From Haliclona indistincta (Eukaryota; Porifera; Demospongiae; Haplosclerida; Chalinidae): a stretch of 64,000 bases of DNA. The stretch lies in the NCBI GenBank assembly GCA_964017065.1, contig OZ024785.1, forward strand, positions 15,611,757 through 15,675,756, given 5' to 3'. Both the position numbers and the translations under genes were made by a program. Below are positions 21,001 through 33,633 of the stretch, one piece after another (position 1 is the stretch's first letter; each line of letters begins with the position of its first letter). Under the pieces are notes generated by a model. That model had not been told where the DNA came from, did no database searches, and saw only the letters and a program-made list of their open reading frames with translations.

Positions 21001-22821
21001 GGCCTGATCATGGTGTACCAGAGTATGTCACACCCATACTGGTTTATCATCGCCGCATCAAGAAGGATCACAGACCATCAAAAGGACCAATGATAGTGCA
21101 CTGCAGGTGAGCTGCATCACTGTGGTTTAACGACAGTACTTTATTGTACTGCAGTGCTGGAGTGGGTCGTACAGGATCATTCATAGCCATTGACATCATC
21201 CTAGAGCAGGTTGAGAAAGAGAAGAGAGTGGATGTGTCAGGAGTCATTAATAAGATGAGACACCAGCGCATGAAGATGGTCCAGACACCTGTGAGTAATA
21301 TCTTTTATTTTGACAATTACATAGTCATCAATAATAATTGTGAGTAAATATGGCATAAACAAAAAATTAGAATTGATATTAAATTTTTTGAAAAAAAAGT
21401 TATTTCTTTTTAAAGTTTATTCTGAGCCAAATAAATAATTATTCAGATGTAAACTTTAGTCAAGTACGTTGCTGATTAATTATTCCGTTGTTGCAGGATC
21501 AGTTGATATTTATTCATGATGTGATATTGGAGTCAGTGATGTGTGGAGACACTCAGGTCAACTCAAGTGATCTGAGACCATCTATTAGACGATTGACAGA
21601 CAAAAATGTTCAAACTGGTAAAACTGGTTTTGAGACACAGTTTGAGGTAATGCATGCATTGATCACAGTATGATGGCCAAGAATAATTATTGTTGTCACA
21701 GACACTGAACCAAGTGACTCCTAAACCCAGTGAAGTGAAGGCGCTGGCTGCAACACAGCATCAGAACAAGAACCGCTCAATGGAGTTCCCCCCTCGTAAG
21801 GAGATTGATAAATGCCTTTTATTAGCTAGAGTCTTCTCTTTTCTCAGCTGACAAGCATCGTGTGTATTTGAAAGGAGTTGTTCCAGACTACATTCATGCT
21901 ACTGCAGTTAATGTAAACACCATCACTATTAGCACACTTTGTATTACTGATTGTGTTTAGGGATACAAGCAGAAGAAGGCATTCATTGTGGCTCAGAGTC
22001 CAATGGAGAGTACCACTAGAGAATTCTGGAAGATGATAATGGAGAGGGAGAGCAGAGCTGTTGTGATGCTGTGTGGTCTTGAGGAGGATAAGAATGTACA
22101 TTTTACAGCAGCCATGATTTTTTGAAGATTAAATGTATTGCTTAAATTATTACAGGAAGTATGTCATCAGTACTGGCCGGATGTCTCAGTTCAAATTCAG
22201 AAAGTCAATGAACTCAGTGTTGAAACAAAAATTGAGAACAACTGCAGTGATTACATTGAGAGGATACTGGTTATTACTGACAAGGTAAGTTTAAATTATA
22301 CACAGTTAAATCAACATCACTCATTTTCCCTAGACTCATAAGAGCCATGAGGTGACTCAGTTCCATATATTGAACTGGAGCTCTCTATCCAAGAGCTCTA
22401 GTACTCTACTACAGACCATCATCACTGTGATAGAGGAGGTTAACAAGGTGCAGCGCAGGACTGACAACAAACCCATTGTGGTACACTGCAGGTCAGCAGC
22501 ACTAGCCATCACTACCAACACATGATGATCCTCTCCTCCTGGCATGCAGTGACACAGTCAGCAGGTCAGGGATGTTCTGTGCCATAGCTACCACCATTGA
22601 TCGCTGCAAGACTGAGAGTGTGGTGGATGTGTTCCAGGTGGTGAAGGCCCAGCGTATCCAGAAGCCAGGTCTTGTTCTCACAGTGGTACGTACCATATCA
22701 CTCAAACTTCTCATCACTCATTGAGTCACAATCTCATTCACTACAGGAGCAGTACCAGTTTGTGTTTGAGGCTGTGCTCAGATTCCTGGAGTCCTTTGAA
22801 ACATACTCCAACTTCAAGTGA
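15054..22821 (+). CDS. Receptor tyrosine phosphatase B (five FN3), frame error in Ig2
   Basis: Twenty-six exons: 15054-15582, 15632-16005, 16054-16338, 16382-16678, 16727-17032, 17093-17353, 17407-17694, 17751-17834, 19156-19243, 19296-19390, 19448-19531, 19593-20023, 20074-20164, 20225-20307, 20566-20602, 20682-20896, 20946-21106, 21155-21290, 21497-21646, 21702-21795, 21848-21912, 21961-22095, 22156-22284, 22334-22491, 22550-22685, 22747-22821. Order: signal peptide, Ig1, Ig2, five FN3, linker, TM (AIPAAGGAIAALLLILIISI), RKKKSN, PQYAV and PTYDII motifs, Cys-less Ig, D1 (HCSAGVGRTG), D2. Exon 2 is 374 nt instead of a multiple of three and meets a TAG at 15997. A GT at 15950 in the same phase would give a 318-nt exon and an open 1576-aa protein lacking the end of Ig2. 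So it is either a pseudogene, a sequence error, or rescued by that donor. All other exons are open. Intron 17835-19155 contains a foldback element. Confidence 0.85.
17875..19128 (+). mobile_element. Composite foldback element, copy 2
   Basis: 1.25 kb inserted in the intron before the RPTP B transmembrane exon; the same intron in D and E lacks it. It starts GAAATTAAAAAGATTTCTAT and ends with the palindromic CTCCCTAAT block. A near-perfect inverted repeat of ~130-bp arms (about 17880-18010 against 18115-18255) is followed by ~850 bp with a purine-rich (GAAGAAAGAAAG) run. Confidence 0.85.
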
Positions 22822-24116
22822 TATTTTAACTTAACGCAATTGTGATGCAGCTGACTATCAACATTATAGTGAAGTTGTAGTGAGACAAAATATTCAGTAA
22901 ACAATAGTGTGAAAGTGTTAGATAGAAGAACTGTGAGTATATTTATAGATTGCTGTATGTAGAATTAATTGTGAGAGACAATTGAACATTATACATGTAC
23001 TTGATATGATGCTAGTACACATAATTTTCTATCAAGTCACTCATTGTATTGGCTGATTGATCCTATTTGCTCTCATTTGATTAATAATGCATGTGCATGT
23101 GATTGTCTGCTTCAATTTCAATAGGATGATCACAGACTGAAGTCTACACCATTCATCACTTCAGCATACTACTAAGTTATTCTCATTTAGAGTATGATAC
23201 CATACAAGATCAAAGGCACCAACAGTGCTCTATATTCCATAGTTAGCACTCACCCATTGTTCTAGCAGTGCTCTATTTTCCCAACTGTGCTCTATTTTCC
23301 TAAATTCAGTGCTCTATCTACCCAGTGATAATGTGCTAATTTAACTGTCAAATAGCAAGTATTACAACAATGAAATTTTAGACAATTTTCAAATTAAGTG
23401 ATGAAATGCCTTGATACACCATGTGTTCACTTCATATTAGTAATAGTAATGGTACAATTGTGAAAGTTCCCAGATAATCCTGGAGTACTAGATGAATTCG
23501 TACCAACGGTTGGCTTCACTTCTGCTGGATCATCAGTGGATGATTGAATGGATCAAATGGATTGGATAATTGATCCTTTATGCTCTCATTTTATTAATAA
23601 TGCATGTACATGTCTGCTTCAATTTCAATATGATGATCACAGACTGCATGAACTCTGCACTATTCATCACTTCAGTATATACTATTAAGTTATTCTCATG
23701 TGTTATAGTATATAGCTGCTGACCCATTATAGCTACTTTGGCGGAGGATTGTTTTAATGAAAAGCTTATGTAGAATCTCTAAATGGACCTTTAGAGAAAA
23801 GGGTTTTTAAAGAAGTGAGCTATACTTGTTAATTTACACATGCATGTGTGATACGAGTTTGTGTGATAATTATGTATACATTTCATAATAAAATTATTGT
23901 GTGACACTATACGTGTGTTCTAGTGGTATTAGTAAAATAAATAGACCAGTTGCACCTATCACAGAGCAACTTCAATGAATAATTATTATTATTCATGACA
24001 ATAATTTTATTTAAGAGTTATAAAGTAGCATCAATGTATAAGGAGATAGCTAGGGCATCCAATCAAAAATTGACTGTCGCAAATTCAGTGAGATTCTATT
24101 CTCAGTGACAGGGTTT
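22822..24116. other. Spacer after RPTP B with internal duplication
   Basis: No gene is visible. The first ~100 bp (GCAGCTGACTATCAACATTA) are shared with the 3' flanks of D and E. A ~150-bp block (TTAATAATGCATGT, TCTGCTTCAATTTCAATA) occurs twice in direct orientation, at about 23040-23190 and 23565-23700. Between them is a degenerate repeat of CAGTGCTCTAT around 23225-23320. Confidence 0.6.
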
Positions 24117-25180
24117 GACCTGAACATAAAGACTGCTTACTGTGGTTTCCAGCAGTTAACCAATGTCAAGACCAAGTGCTCATAAGGTATGTAGATGTGT
24201 TGGTATAATGGTTGCACCTTTATATAAACCCTTGCATCCACAATTACAACCATGCAAACCTTGCTTCCTTACGATTTTTAAATACATTTGTATTGGACAC
24301 ATGTACCTGGCTGCATGTGCTGAATCTGTAAGCATAGTTTACATTGCATTATTAGTCCGCTCTGCCATGGAGGTTGTATGTGTGTCACCATAAACTGCTT
24401 ATTTCTAATAGCTATGAAGTAACTCCTTCCCCAGCTTGGATTTGTAATTTCTCTTTGAAATATCTAATAGCCTTCTCTGGAGTTCTATGGTCATGCAGTA
24501 ACTGGTTGAGCGAGTGCATAAGAGTAGTGAGTGAGCATGTTGCACTACTGTTCTGCTCACTCATGTTGCACTAATAGTACTGTTCTGAAGGTATGACATA
24601 CTTCCTCTGATTGTTGCTGTTACTGCTACCACGTCACTGACAGTATACAGCATGCCTAGGGCATGTGTTCATAAAAACTTTAGTTTTGCATTTACATGAC
24701 GTTTATGTATTATCTGGTTATTTATTTCAGGTTCTACTCATACAATATCTTATGCCACTATGGTGTATGTATGTGCTTAAACTGTGAGTGATACAGTAAT
24801 ATAAAGTGATACACTGTCAATTTATGAACAATGACCATTGCTGTACGCATGCATGCACAGTGTGATACACAGACAGACACAAAATAGACCAGAGCAAGCT
24901 TCATCGACACCAAGTAATCATTCAGGCCCTTCTTCTCCTTCCATAGGCCCTCCTATGTCATTGGTTGCTGCAGTCTGCACCATGTGTGCTGTTATTTGTT
25001 TTTCACTTTATGAAAAGAATTAAGACACCAAGAGTGTGTTTGTTAAACATGCATGGATTGTGACTGAAAGCAATAACATATTAACCTAACATAAATGTAA
25101 ACTTAAAATCTGTGTTGTCATAATTACATTTCGTTGAACACCAACTTACAAACATGTTTATGCCTTTTCCACCCTTAGTT

Positions 25181-25297
25181 CTTCCCTCTCTCTCTCTCTC
25201 TCTCTCTCTCCCTCTCCCTCCCTCTCCCTCTCCCTCTCCCTCTCCCTCTCCCTCTCCCTCTCCCCCTCCCCCTCCCCCTCCCCCTCTCCCTCTCCCT

Positions 25298-25362
<65 letters not shown>

Positions 25363-25385
25363 CCCTCTCTCTCTTTCCATTCCCC
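25181..25385 (+). repeat. CT/CCCT microsatellite
   Basis: About 200 bp of almost pure (CT)n and (CCCTCT)n. It lies in the oxidase-relic intron that in the intact gene has a CT-rich acceptor tract (2360-2390), so it looks like expansion of that polypyrimidine tract. A similar expansion is at 54843-54937. Long frames of Ser/Leu/Pro or Arg/Glu here are artefacts. Confidence 0.95.
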
Positions 25386-26124
25386 TCTCTCTTTGCTGAC
25401 CAACTGCATGCAGATATCGTATAGCTATACATTATGTGTTATGGATTTACATGTTATTCATTTTTGTTATGGATTTATTTAGTTATAGTTTAGATGTTAT
25501 TATAGAGTTGTTATTGTTTTCGTGCAGTTACATGCCACAGGTGTTAGACTGAAAGCATTATCAAGTGAATTATTTAGTCAAGGAATGGAGGCACATCACT
25601 GTTTTCAACACTTATTATCCAAACAATATAAATTCATTCCAACACATACATGTTGTGGAGGGCATGGCTACTCACTAGCCAGTGGTATACCAGACCTGTA
25701 TGTCAACTATACTGCAGCACAGACTTATGAGGGAGAGAACACAGTGCTGTATCTACAGACAGCTAGGTACTGTATCATGTCATACTATCATGAATTGAGT
25801 GTTACTGTTGTCACTAGATATCTTCATAAGATGTTCAACCAGCAGCTCACTCAGTCTCAGCTTCCTCCCAATATTGCCTACCTTGCTAGTGACTTCCCCA
25901 AAGACACCTCCTGTGCTGCTCGCTCACTAGACCAGTTCTCTGATCCTCACCTCCTTCTGACCATGCAGGTGAGTGAGTGTAAGTGGGTGTGGTCATGAGG
26001 TGGTGTGTGTCCCATCAGGCATGAGGCAGTTCCTCTAGTGGACGCATTTGACATTCCTGATGCAGTGCTGAACTCTGCTATGGGACGATATGATGGTGAT
26101 GTGTATCGGCACCTGTATGAGTGG

Positions 26125-27584
26125 TAGTCTCGCGGGCCAGACGTTCTGGGGAAACGTCTGGTCACTAACGCCAGGTTTTTGTGAGCGACGCCAACATTCC
26201 GGCGCGCCCTCTTAAGTAGCGATGCCAACGGCGTGGGCGTGGCGGTTAATTTTGCGTAACAGAACGTATTAAATTGGTCTACTTAATCTATTCATAACTC
26301 TACTTCTACTTGTCGTATCTTATCGTTCTATGGCTCAATTTACTCGCTTATGTCTATATTTTTACTGTAGAATGAACAGTACTGTCAGGAAAGTTTGAAG
26401 CAGTTGTGCAGAATAGGAATAGATTGTACTAAATAATGCATGTGGCACAAAACGGTTGTGAACTTCAATCAACTTTCCACACCTGATGTCCGAATTTATT
26501 TCCACTGTAATTTTTTTCTGTAAGTAGTCATAGGTAGTAGTTGTAGAAAATACTAGTTCGAAGTTGTTAAAGTTTTTAGTGAGTATTTTATCAATGAATT
26601 AAGAATTAAAATTAAATTTTCATCATGTTACATACATTGCACAAGATTCGAACTATTTTTTTTGGAATCAGCTATCTTTGCTTGGGTGACAACAATGGAT
26701 GAAATATTTTTTTAAGCCAAGGAAGGGGTGTGGGTTTTTCATTGATTATTGTAAGTTCTACTTCAGACATAATAATAAAACTAAAGAACTATCTTAAAAC
26801 GACTAATAAGTAAGACAGTCTCATGCACCACACAGAGAGGAGTTGATTAATATCTGGATCACTGAAATCGGTCGAGGAACAACGAAGTTATCCATGGCAG
26901 AAGGGGCGGTGCCGTCAATCTCAAATTACTACCACTAAATGTATTAATTTACTTCCTGTTACGCGAGGGTGCGTCTTCTCTGGCGTTTTTCTCAGCTTAG
27001 CGGCATCGGATGAAGAAACTTTTGGTATCTTTCGATTCCTCTGATCGAGCCCTTTCTAATGATATCTACTAAATCTTGTGATTTATAACTTTGAAAAACT
27101 GTTTGGAATCGCTACTCTTAAGCCTCATAAGTAATCAATTGCGTGGGTTTTCACGTGACTATGGGGCGCGATTGCGCATGAAGCTGTTGAGGCAGAGCTT
27201 TTTAGCTGCCAAAACTGGCGTGTTTGTCGTGAAGGGTCCTACAAGCGACGGCTAATGCCTGCTATTCATTGTTCTCGATGCTGCTGACGGTATATTCTAC
27301 GTGATTCATGTTCACGCAATGGTTCTCTTGTTCACTCGTGACTGCTCCAGCGATCATGACATCGCGATTGTAGCCAACAAGGTTGGTATTGCTCTAGGAA
27401 GAGTTTTAGCATGCTGAAAGCACTGGTAACATGCTACACGCTTGCTAACTAGACTGGTGACGTCGAATAAACACGTAATTTCAAACGTGACGTGTGGTTT
27501 GATTACATTCCATTGTGCCACGAAAACCTGGCGTTAGTGACCAGACGTCCCTCCCCCCCCAAGAACGTCTGGCCCGCGAGACTA
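26125..27584. mobile_element. Mutator-like non-autonomous element with 9-bp TSD
   Basis: 1460 bp. Termini are TAGTCTCGCGGGCCAGACGT and its complement, with inverted-repeat homology of ~65 bp (including GTCACTAACGCCAGG). The 9-bp target TATGAGTGG is present on both sides (26116-26124 and 27585-27593), and removing one copy restores the oxidase exon 13 reading. Long TIRs with a 9-bp duplication are typical of MULE elements. No transposase frame is visible inside. Confidence 0.88.
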
Positions 27585-27987
27585 TATGAGTGGGCTCAGA
27601 AGGCTCCTAGAAACAAGTCAGAGGTGAGCAGTTGGAGCAGCTGTGACTATCAACAAGTTCCCTCCATCAGGTTCATGATGTCTACTACAAGTACCTCAGA
27701 CCACTGATAAAATCAATATCTTAGTCGTCAAATCAGTATCCTATTCGTTTTTAAAATTGTATTGTCTTCTTTCATAATTATTTCCTCATAACAGTTTATT
27801 TAATTTTAATGTAATTATGATTTGCTACATAAGAAGTTGAACTGCATAATAATATCCATATCTGATCATGTCAAGTAACATCAAGATAGTATTGTCTGTG
27901 TTGCTGCTTGTGTGCTGGTTCTCCTCAGCTCAGGATGGTGGCTGTAGTCCTGATCCTCCCAACACATTGAAACCTAGTAGAAACCTG

Positions 27988-28221
27988 CACTGTTAAAACT
28001 GGGGTGTCACTGCGACACCCCTGTTTGTCATTTTTCCACGGGTCCACTGACAAAACTATTTTTAAACGGTTTTAAACTGACAATCTAGGGTGTCACACTG
28101 ACACCACAGTGTGTGACACCCTAGATTGTCAGTTTAAAACCGTTTAAAACTAGTTTTGTCAGTGGACCCGTGGAAAAATGACAAACAGGGGTGTCGCAGT
28201 GACACCCCATTTTTAACAGTG
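27988..28221. mobile_element. 234-bp palindromic MITE inside RPTP C exon 1
   Basis: Begins CACTGTTAAAACTGGGGTGT and ends with its near complement TTTTTAACAGTG. The whole element folds into one hairpin with ~110-bp arms (TGACAAACAGGGGTGTCGCA pairs with the left arm). It interrupts the Ig1 coding sequence just after NTLKPSRNL. Confidence 0.92.
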
Positions 28222-30929
28222 TGCAGAACAATAATGTACCAGTAATACTCATGGATAGTGTGGCTGATACAACATTCCGACCACTGATTGGAGGATATGG
28301 TTTTGACCCATGGGCAGTGTTCAGTGAGTCTCAGGTTAAAAAGTTTGGTCTGTGGTGTCAAGTTAGACAAATGAACACTAATAATATGCCAGACAGCAAC
28401 ATTGGAGACTGGTACTATCCTGCATCTAGTGGCTTTACTATGCTTACCAACACTAATAATGATGGCACTCCATACCAGTCACTGAAATGTACTAACCAAA
28501 TTGGACTAGTAGCTATAGTGGATAGTGACGTGACCAACTACCAGGGTATTGTGAGGTGTACCACTACTGTACCTGGACTGAACACTGATAGTAACTACAT
28601 GGCAGTGTATAATGATAGTTTGTTTGAAGCTTTGAGAACAGGTTAGTCAGGTCAGGATTTGATGTTCTTATTTTATCTTTATGCATGCAGATGGTCCCAT
28701 AGTGGACTCTACCATGACACTCTCCATACTCTCATCACGTGAGATGCTGATCCTAACATTATGTTCAGACTCTCCCTCGATATATCATTTGGACTACCAT
28801 CACGTATCCAATGCACTCGTGATAGTAGTACTATACTCAGTGGAAGAGGAATTGTATCAGGAGTAGATTATGAGGTGATCAGGTCTCAGTATATCAGTAG
28901 CTCACAACCAGACATGACTCGTCTGTCATTCAATCAAACACGATCAAGAATAGGAGCAACATATCAATGTACTGTAACTGTTGAAGGACGACGAAACATT
29001 GCATCTGGTACTGGTACATATAACCATGATGTATTGGGTAGTGGTACCTCTAGTATCACAGTGACTGGTGAGTGACTGCAGTACTGCTCACTACTAGTCC
29101 TCCTCTCCTCATCAGTTGCAGTCACACCCACTGCTGTCACTGCCAACAGGACTGGCTACAACTCTGTCCTGGTCTCCTGGACTGCTCCATCACCAGCACC
29201 AGCTGGCTATGAGGTGTTCTACCAGACAGCATCAGGTGGAGTGAGTAGCAGACTCAGTGGAGGGACCTCTAGCAACACTGAGCTGACACTGACTGGACTA
29301 ACACTGGGAGAGACATACTCCATCTTTGTAGTGGCCTTTGGAGCAGATGTATTTCCCAGCGCTCACAGCAACATAGCTACCATTCTGATACGTTAGTTGA
29401 TACTGTAGTACATGATTGTTTCAGAAATGTTTTTCAATATAGCTGTCCAACTGCCTCAACTAAGTGATGACCTATCACTCGCTCCTACCACCTCCTCTAT
29501 CGTGGTGTCATGGAGTCCTCCTCAGTTTCCTCCTGACAGCTACAATGTCTCTTACTCTTGTCAGTTGTTGTGTGTCTCTGAACTATATCTATCATCATCA
29601 GATACTGTTAATGGATCAGTCACTACCCACACCATTACCTCTCTCAATGCTGGTAGTAATTGTACTGTCAGTGTAACAGCTGTGTATGGTAGTAACACCA
29701 GTAACACAATCACCTCATCTACTAACACAACTGGTATCTGCATGTCATTTGGTAAGTCTTTTACGGACCATGTTGTAAGTTTTGCCTATATATCTTCAAT
29801 CTCTACGTCTATCAATGCAACAACAACATCATCTACTGTATCAGTATCAAAATCATGTAAGAAATTGCTATTAAATAATCACGTTCATTATACTTTTATT
29901 GACAGCAATACCGGCTGTTGTTGGATCAGTTGTTGGTTTACTTATCATCATAATTGCAGTAACAGTTACTGTGATCATGATTAAAGTCATTTGGACTAGG
30001 TAAATATTAATTCAGTTAGAGTCTCAATTAAAATTTGTCTTCATTGTAGGCAGAAGCGAAAGAATCAAGTTGCTGTTCACTATTTGAAAGATGGTCCTAA
30101 AATAGACAAAGAACCAAATCAAGATCTTACCTATGATTTTATAGGTAAGCATAATAATACTGTGTGACCTAGTCTTGTTTTCATCCTTGACTGCAGTTGA
30201 TAGTAAACCAGCCATTAAAGTGGCTAGTAAGCCATCAATCACAGTGTTCCCTGAGCACAGTATCAGTGTAGTGGAGGGTAGGAATGTGATACTACCAGTG
30301 AAGATCATTGGTCAGTCCTCTCTCACATGGTACCATGACAACACTCGTCTGGGCAGTGATTATGCTCATGAGATATCCAGTGATGGTAGTCTAACCATCA
30401 TCACAGCAGAGATGAGTCACTCAGGAATCTATCGACTAGTGGCTAGTAACAATGAGGGAGCTGTTGAGAAACAGGTCCAACTGAGTGTGATCAATGAAGA
30501 GGATGAAGAGACACTACCATCAGCTGTGCTGACAGCAGAGGAGAGTGAACCAATCCCTGTGACAGGGTTTGGTCAGTATGTGTCTCAGAACCATGCTAAC
30601 ACAAACCATGGCTTCACTCAGTTATATAAAGTAAGGTGACTTTCAGTTAATAACAATAATCCTAATATCGCATCTTCTCTCATGTAGTCTCTTGAAAGTG
30701 GTAAAAGTGATCACTCAGTTACAGTTGGTGTTACTGCAACCAATAAACCATTCAACAGATTCAAAAACATCACAGTCTGTGAGTATAATACATGTGCACT
30801 CAAAGAATAAATCATTGTTGAGCACATAATTCATTCTAGATGATGACAATCGTATCATACTGCAACCACTCAGTGGGTGTGCTGATTGTTCAAGAGACTA
30901 CATCAATGCCTCATATGTTGATGTAAGCT

Positions 30930-31330
30930 AATGATGAGACAAACATTATTTATTCTAAGCTGCATGAGAAAGACTTACACAAACATTGTATGTTTATATT
31001 GTTCGTACATATGGTGATGCATGCTATACCATGTGTTGTTATGCTATTATAGCCATGAAATACACTCTTGCATGCATATACAAACATTTTATGTTTATAT
31101 ATAATTCATACATATGGTGATGTATGCTATACCATGTGTTGTTATGCTATTACAGCCATGATATACACTCGTGCATGCATATATAAACATTTTATGTTTA
31201 TAATAGTTCATACATAATTATGGTGATGTATGCTATACCATGTGTTGTTATGGTATTTATAGCTAGAATGAACACACATACATGCATATAATAAACATTG
31301 ATGTTTACAATGAACACTTGACACAACATT
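30930..31330 (+). repeat. ~103-bp tandem repeat in an RPTP C intron
   Basis: Three diverged units, each with CATATGGTGATGTATGCTAT or a variant followed by ACCATGTGTTGTTATG, at about 31007, 31110 and 31215. They expand the intron between exons 30840-30922 and 31437-31473 relative to A and B. Confidence 0.8.
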
Positions 31331-33633
31331 GTTTCATAACATGTAAAACCCACATTATGTGTGTACAAGATATACTAGGAAGAGTGTTTATTACAGTACA
31401 TTAAGGTGCGTATCTAACTGCTATCCTTCCATTTAGGGTTATGAAACGCCAAAAAAATTCATTGCTTCTCAAGGTAGAGGCCCAAATGATACAGCAACAA
31501 TGATAGCCATTATATTACTCAATGCCAGGTCCTCTCAGTGGGACAGTAGTTGACTTTTGGCGGATGATATGGCAAGAAAAATGCTGTACAGTTGTCATGG
31601 TAACTAACCTCAAAGAGGACAAGAAGACCAAGTGCCATCAGTACTGGTCTGAGGATGGTTCCAAGAGCTATGGACCATTCACAGTGACCACTACAGACCA
31701 ACAAGTGTTCGCTGATTATACCATTCGCCTACTGCAACTGGAAGTGAGCTAGTTAACTTTATTCTTCAATCTTGTATGGCTTGCTCTCACAGCTTCAAGG
31801 GAGTTCAGAGTTCTCTCGTATGATAACTCAATATCACTTCAGCTCATGGCCTGATCATGGTGTACCAGAGTATGCCACACCCATACTGGTTTATCACCGT
31901 CGCATAGAGAAGGATCACAGACCATCAAAAGGACCAATGATAGTGCACTGCAGGTGAGCTGCATCACTGTGGTTTAATGACAGTGCGTTATTGTACTGCA
32001 GTGCTGGAGTGGGTCGTACAGGATCATTCATAGCCATTGACATCATCCTAGAGCAGGTTGAGAAGGAGAAGAGAGTGGATGTGTCAGGAGTCATTAATAA
32101 GATGAGACACCAGCGCATGAAGATGGTCCAGACACCTGTGAGTAATTTCTCAGTCATAATTATTAATATTTCTCTAATGAAATTAATGTTACAGTACCTA
32201 AATTAAATTTTCGGGACTGGTCTTACTTAAAATTGGTGCATAAATTATTGCAAAGTAATCTGTGAACAAAATTTAAGAATGGGTCAACTATATTCTTGTT
32301 ATTTTTACAAAGATCAACACCTCTAAAATAATTTTGTACATAGGATCAGTTCATATTTATTCATGATGTGATATTGGAGTCAGTGATGTGTGGAGACACT
32401 CAGATCAACTCAAGTGATCTAAGACCATCTATTAGACAATTGACAGACAAAGATGTTCAAACTGGTAAAACTGGTTTTGAAACACAGTTTGAGGTAATGC
32501 ATGCATTGATCACAGTATGATGGTCATGAATATTGTCACAGACATTGAACCAAGTGACTCCTAAACCCAGTGAAGTGAAGGCGCTGGCTGCAACACAGCA
32601 TAAGAACAAGAACCGCTCAATGGAGTTCCCCCCTCGTAAGGAGATTGATAAATGCCTTTAGCTAGAGTCTTCTCTTTTCTCAGCTGACAAGCATCGTGTG
32701 TATTTGAAAGGAGTTGTTCCAGACTACATTCATGCTACTTCAGTTAATGTATACACTACACACTTTGTATTACTGATTGTGTTTAGGGATACAAGCAGAA
32801 GAAGGCATTCATTGTGGCTCAGAGTCCAATGGAGAGTACCACTAGAGACTTCTGGAAGATGATAGCCGAGAGAGAGTGCAGAGCTGTTGTGATGCTGTGT
32901 GGTCTTGAGGAGGATGGGAATGTACATTTATAATGTGCATTAATAGTTGCATTTAGTTTTATCACAGGAGGTGTGTCTTCAGTACTGGCCTGATGCCTCT
33001 AAAGTTGAGAAATACAATGAACTTTGTGTTGAATGTAAAAATGAGGATAAGTGCAGTGGATACATTGAGAGGATACTGGTTATTACTGACAAGGTAAGTT
33101 TATAATTTACACAGTTAAATCAACTATAATAATTAATTTCCCTAGGCTCATAAGAGCCATGAGGTGACCCAGTTCCATATATTGAACTGGAGCTCTCTAT
33201 CCAAGAGCTCTAGTACTCTACTACAGACCATCATCACTGTGATAGAGGAGGTTAACAAGGTGCAGCGCAGGACTGACAACAAACCCATTGTGGTCCACTG
33301 CAGGTCAGCAGCACTAGCCATCACTACCAACACATGATGATCCTCTCCTCCTGGCATGCAGTGACACTGTCAGCAGGTCAGGGATGTTCTGTGCCATAGC
33401 TACCACCATTGATCGCTGCAAGACTGAGAGTGTGGTGGATGTGTTCCAGGTGGTGAAGGCCCAGCGTATCCAGAAGCCAGGTCTTGTTCTCACAGTGGTA
33501 CGTACCATATCACTCAAACCACTCATCACTCATTGAGTCACAATCTCATTCACTACAGGAGCAGTACCAGTTTGTGTTTGAGGCTGTGCTCAGATTCCTG
33601 GAGTCCTTTGAAACATACTCTAACTTCAAGTGA

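Larger units (their letters stand above)
24117..27710 (+). pseudogene. Acyl-CoA oxidase relic before RPTP C, split by a transposon
   Basis: Remains in order: an exon 6 trace (CCAGCAGTTAACCAATGTC, ~24148), a broken exon 7 (~24730-24900), an exon 9-like block 25529-25590, and a long open stretch of exon 10 (~25650-25970) that keeps [10 protein letters not shown] and TYEGENTV but loses the rest of the exon, exon 11 and exon 12 at ACCATGCAGGTGAG. Exon 13 (from ~26020) is interrupted after YRHLYEW by the element at 26125-27584 and resumes at 27585. The last exon is at 27669-27710. The deletion joint (ATGCAGGTGAGTGAG) is shared with the relic before E. Confidence 0.88.
27868..33633 (+). pseudogene. 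Receptor tyrosine phosphatase C (two FN3), ectodomain disrupted
   Basis: Exon 1 (27868-28641) encodes the signal peptide and start of Ig1 but is broken by a 234-bp palindrome carrying an in-frame TAA. Exon 2 (28691-29067) has an extra GT at 28739-28740 that shifts frame. The rest is open: FN3 29116-29391, FN3 plus linker 29443-29856, TM 29906-29999, RQKRKN and LTYDFI 30050-30144, Cys-less Ig 30197-30630, then 30688-30778, 30840-30922, 31437-31473, 31529-31743, 31793-31953, 32002-32137, 32344-32493, 32542-32635, 32684-32748, 32787-32921, 32968-33093, 33146-33303, 33362-33497, 33559-33633. D1 keeps WPD and HCSAGVGRTG; D2 is as in A. A full-length receptor cannot be made from this allele without unusual splicing. 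A product starting further in is possible but unsupported. Confidence 0.85.

Noticed and set aside
22357..22717. Minus-strand frames opposite the D2 active-site exons, repeated in all five copies
   Set aside because: They are shadows of conserved sense exons; they cross the sense intron and encode nothing recognisable.
25081..25432. Overlapping open frames of up to 99 codons rich in Arg/Glu or Ser/Pro/Leu on both strands
   Set aside because: They are translations of the CT microsatellite; no gene structure or non-repetitive content.
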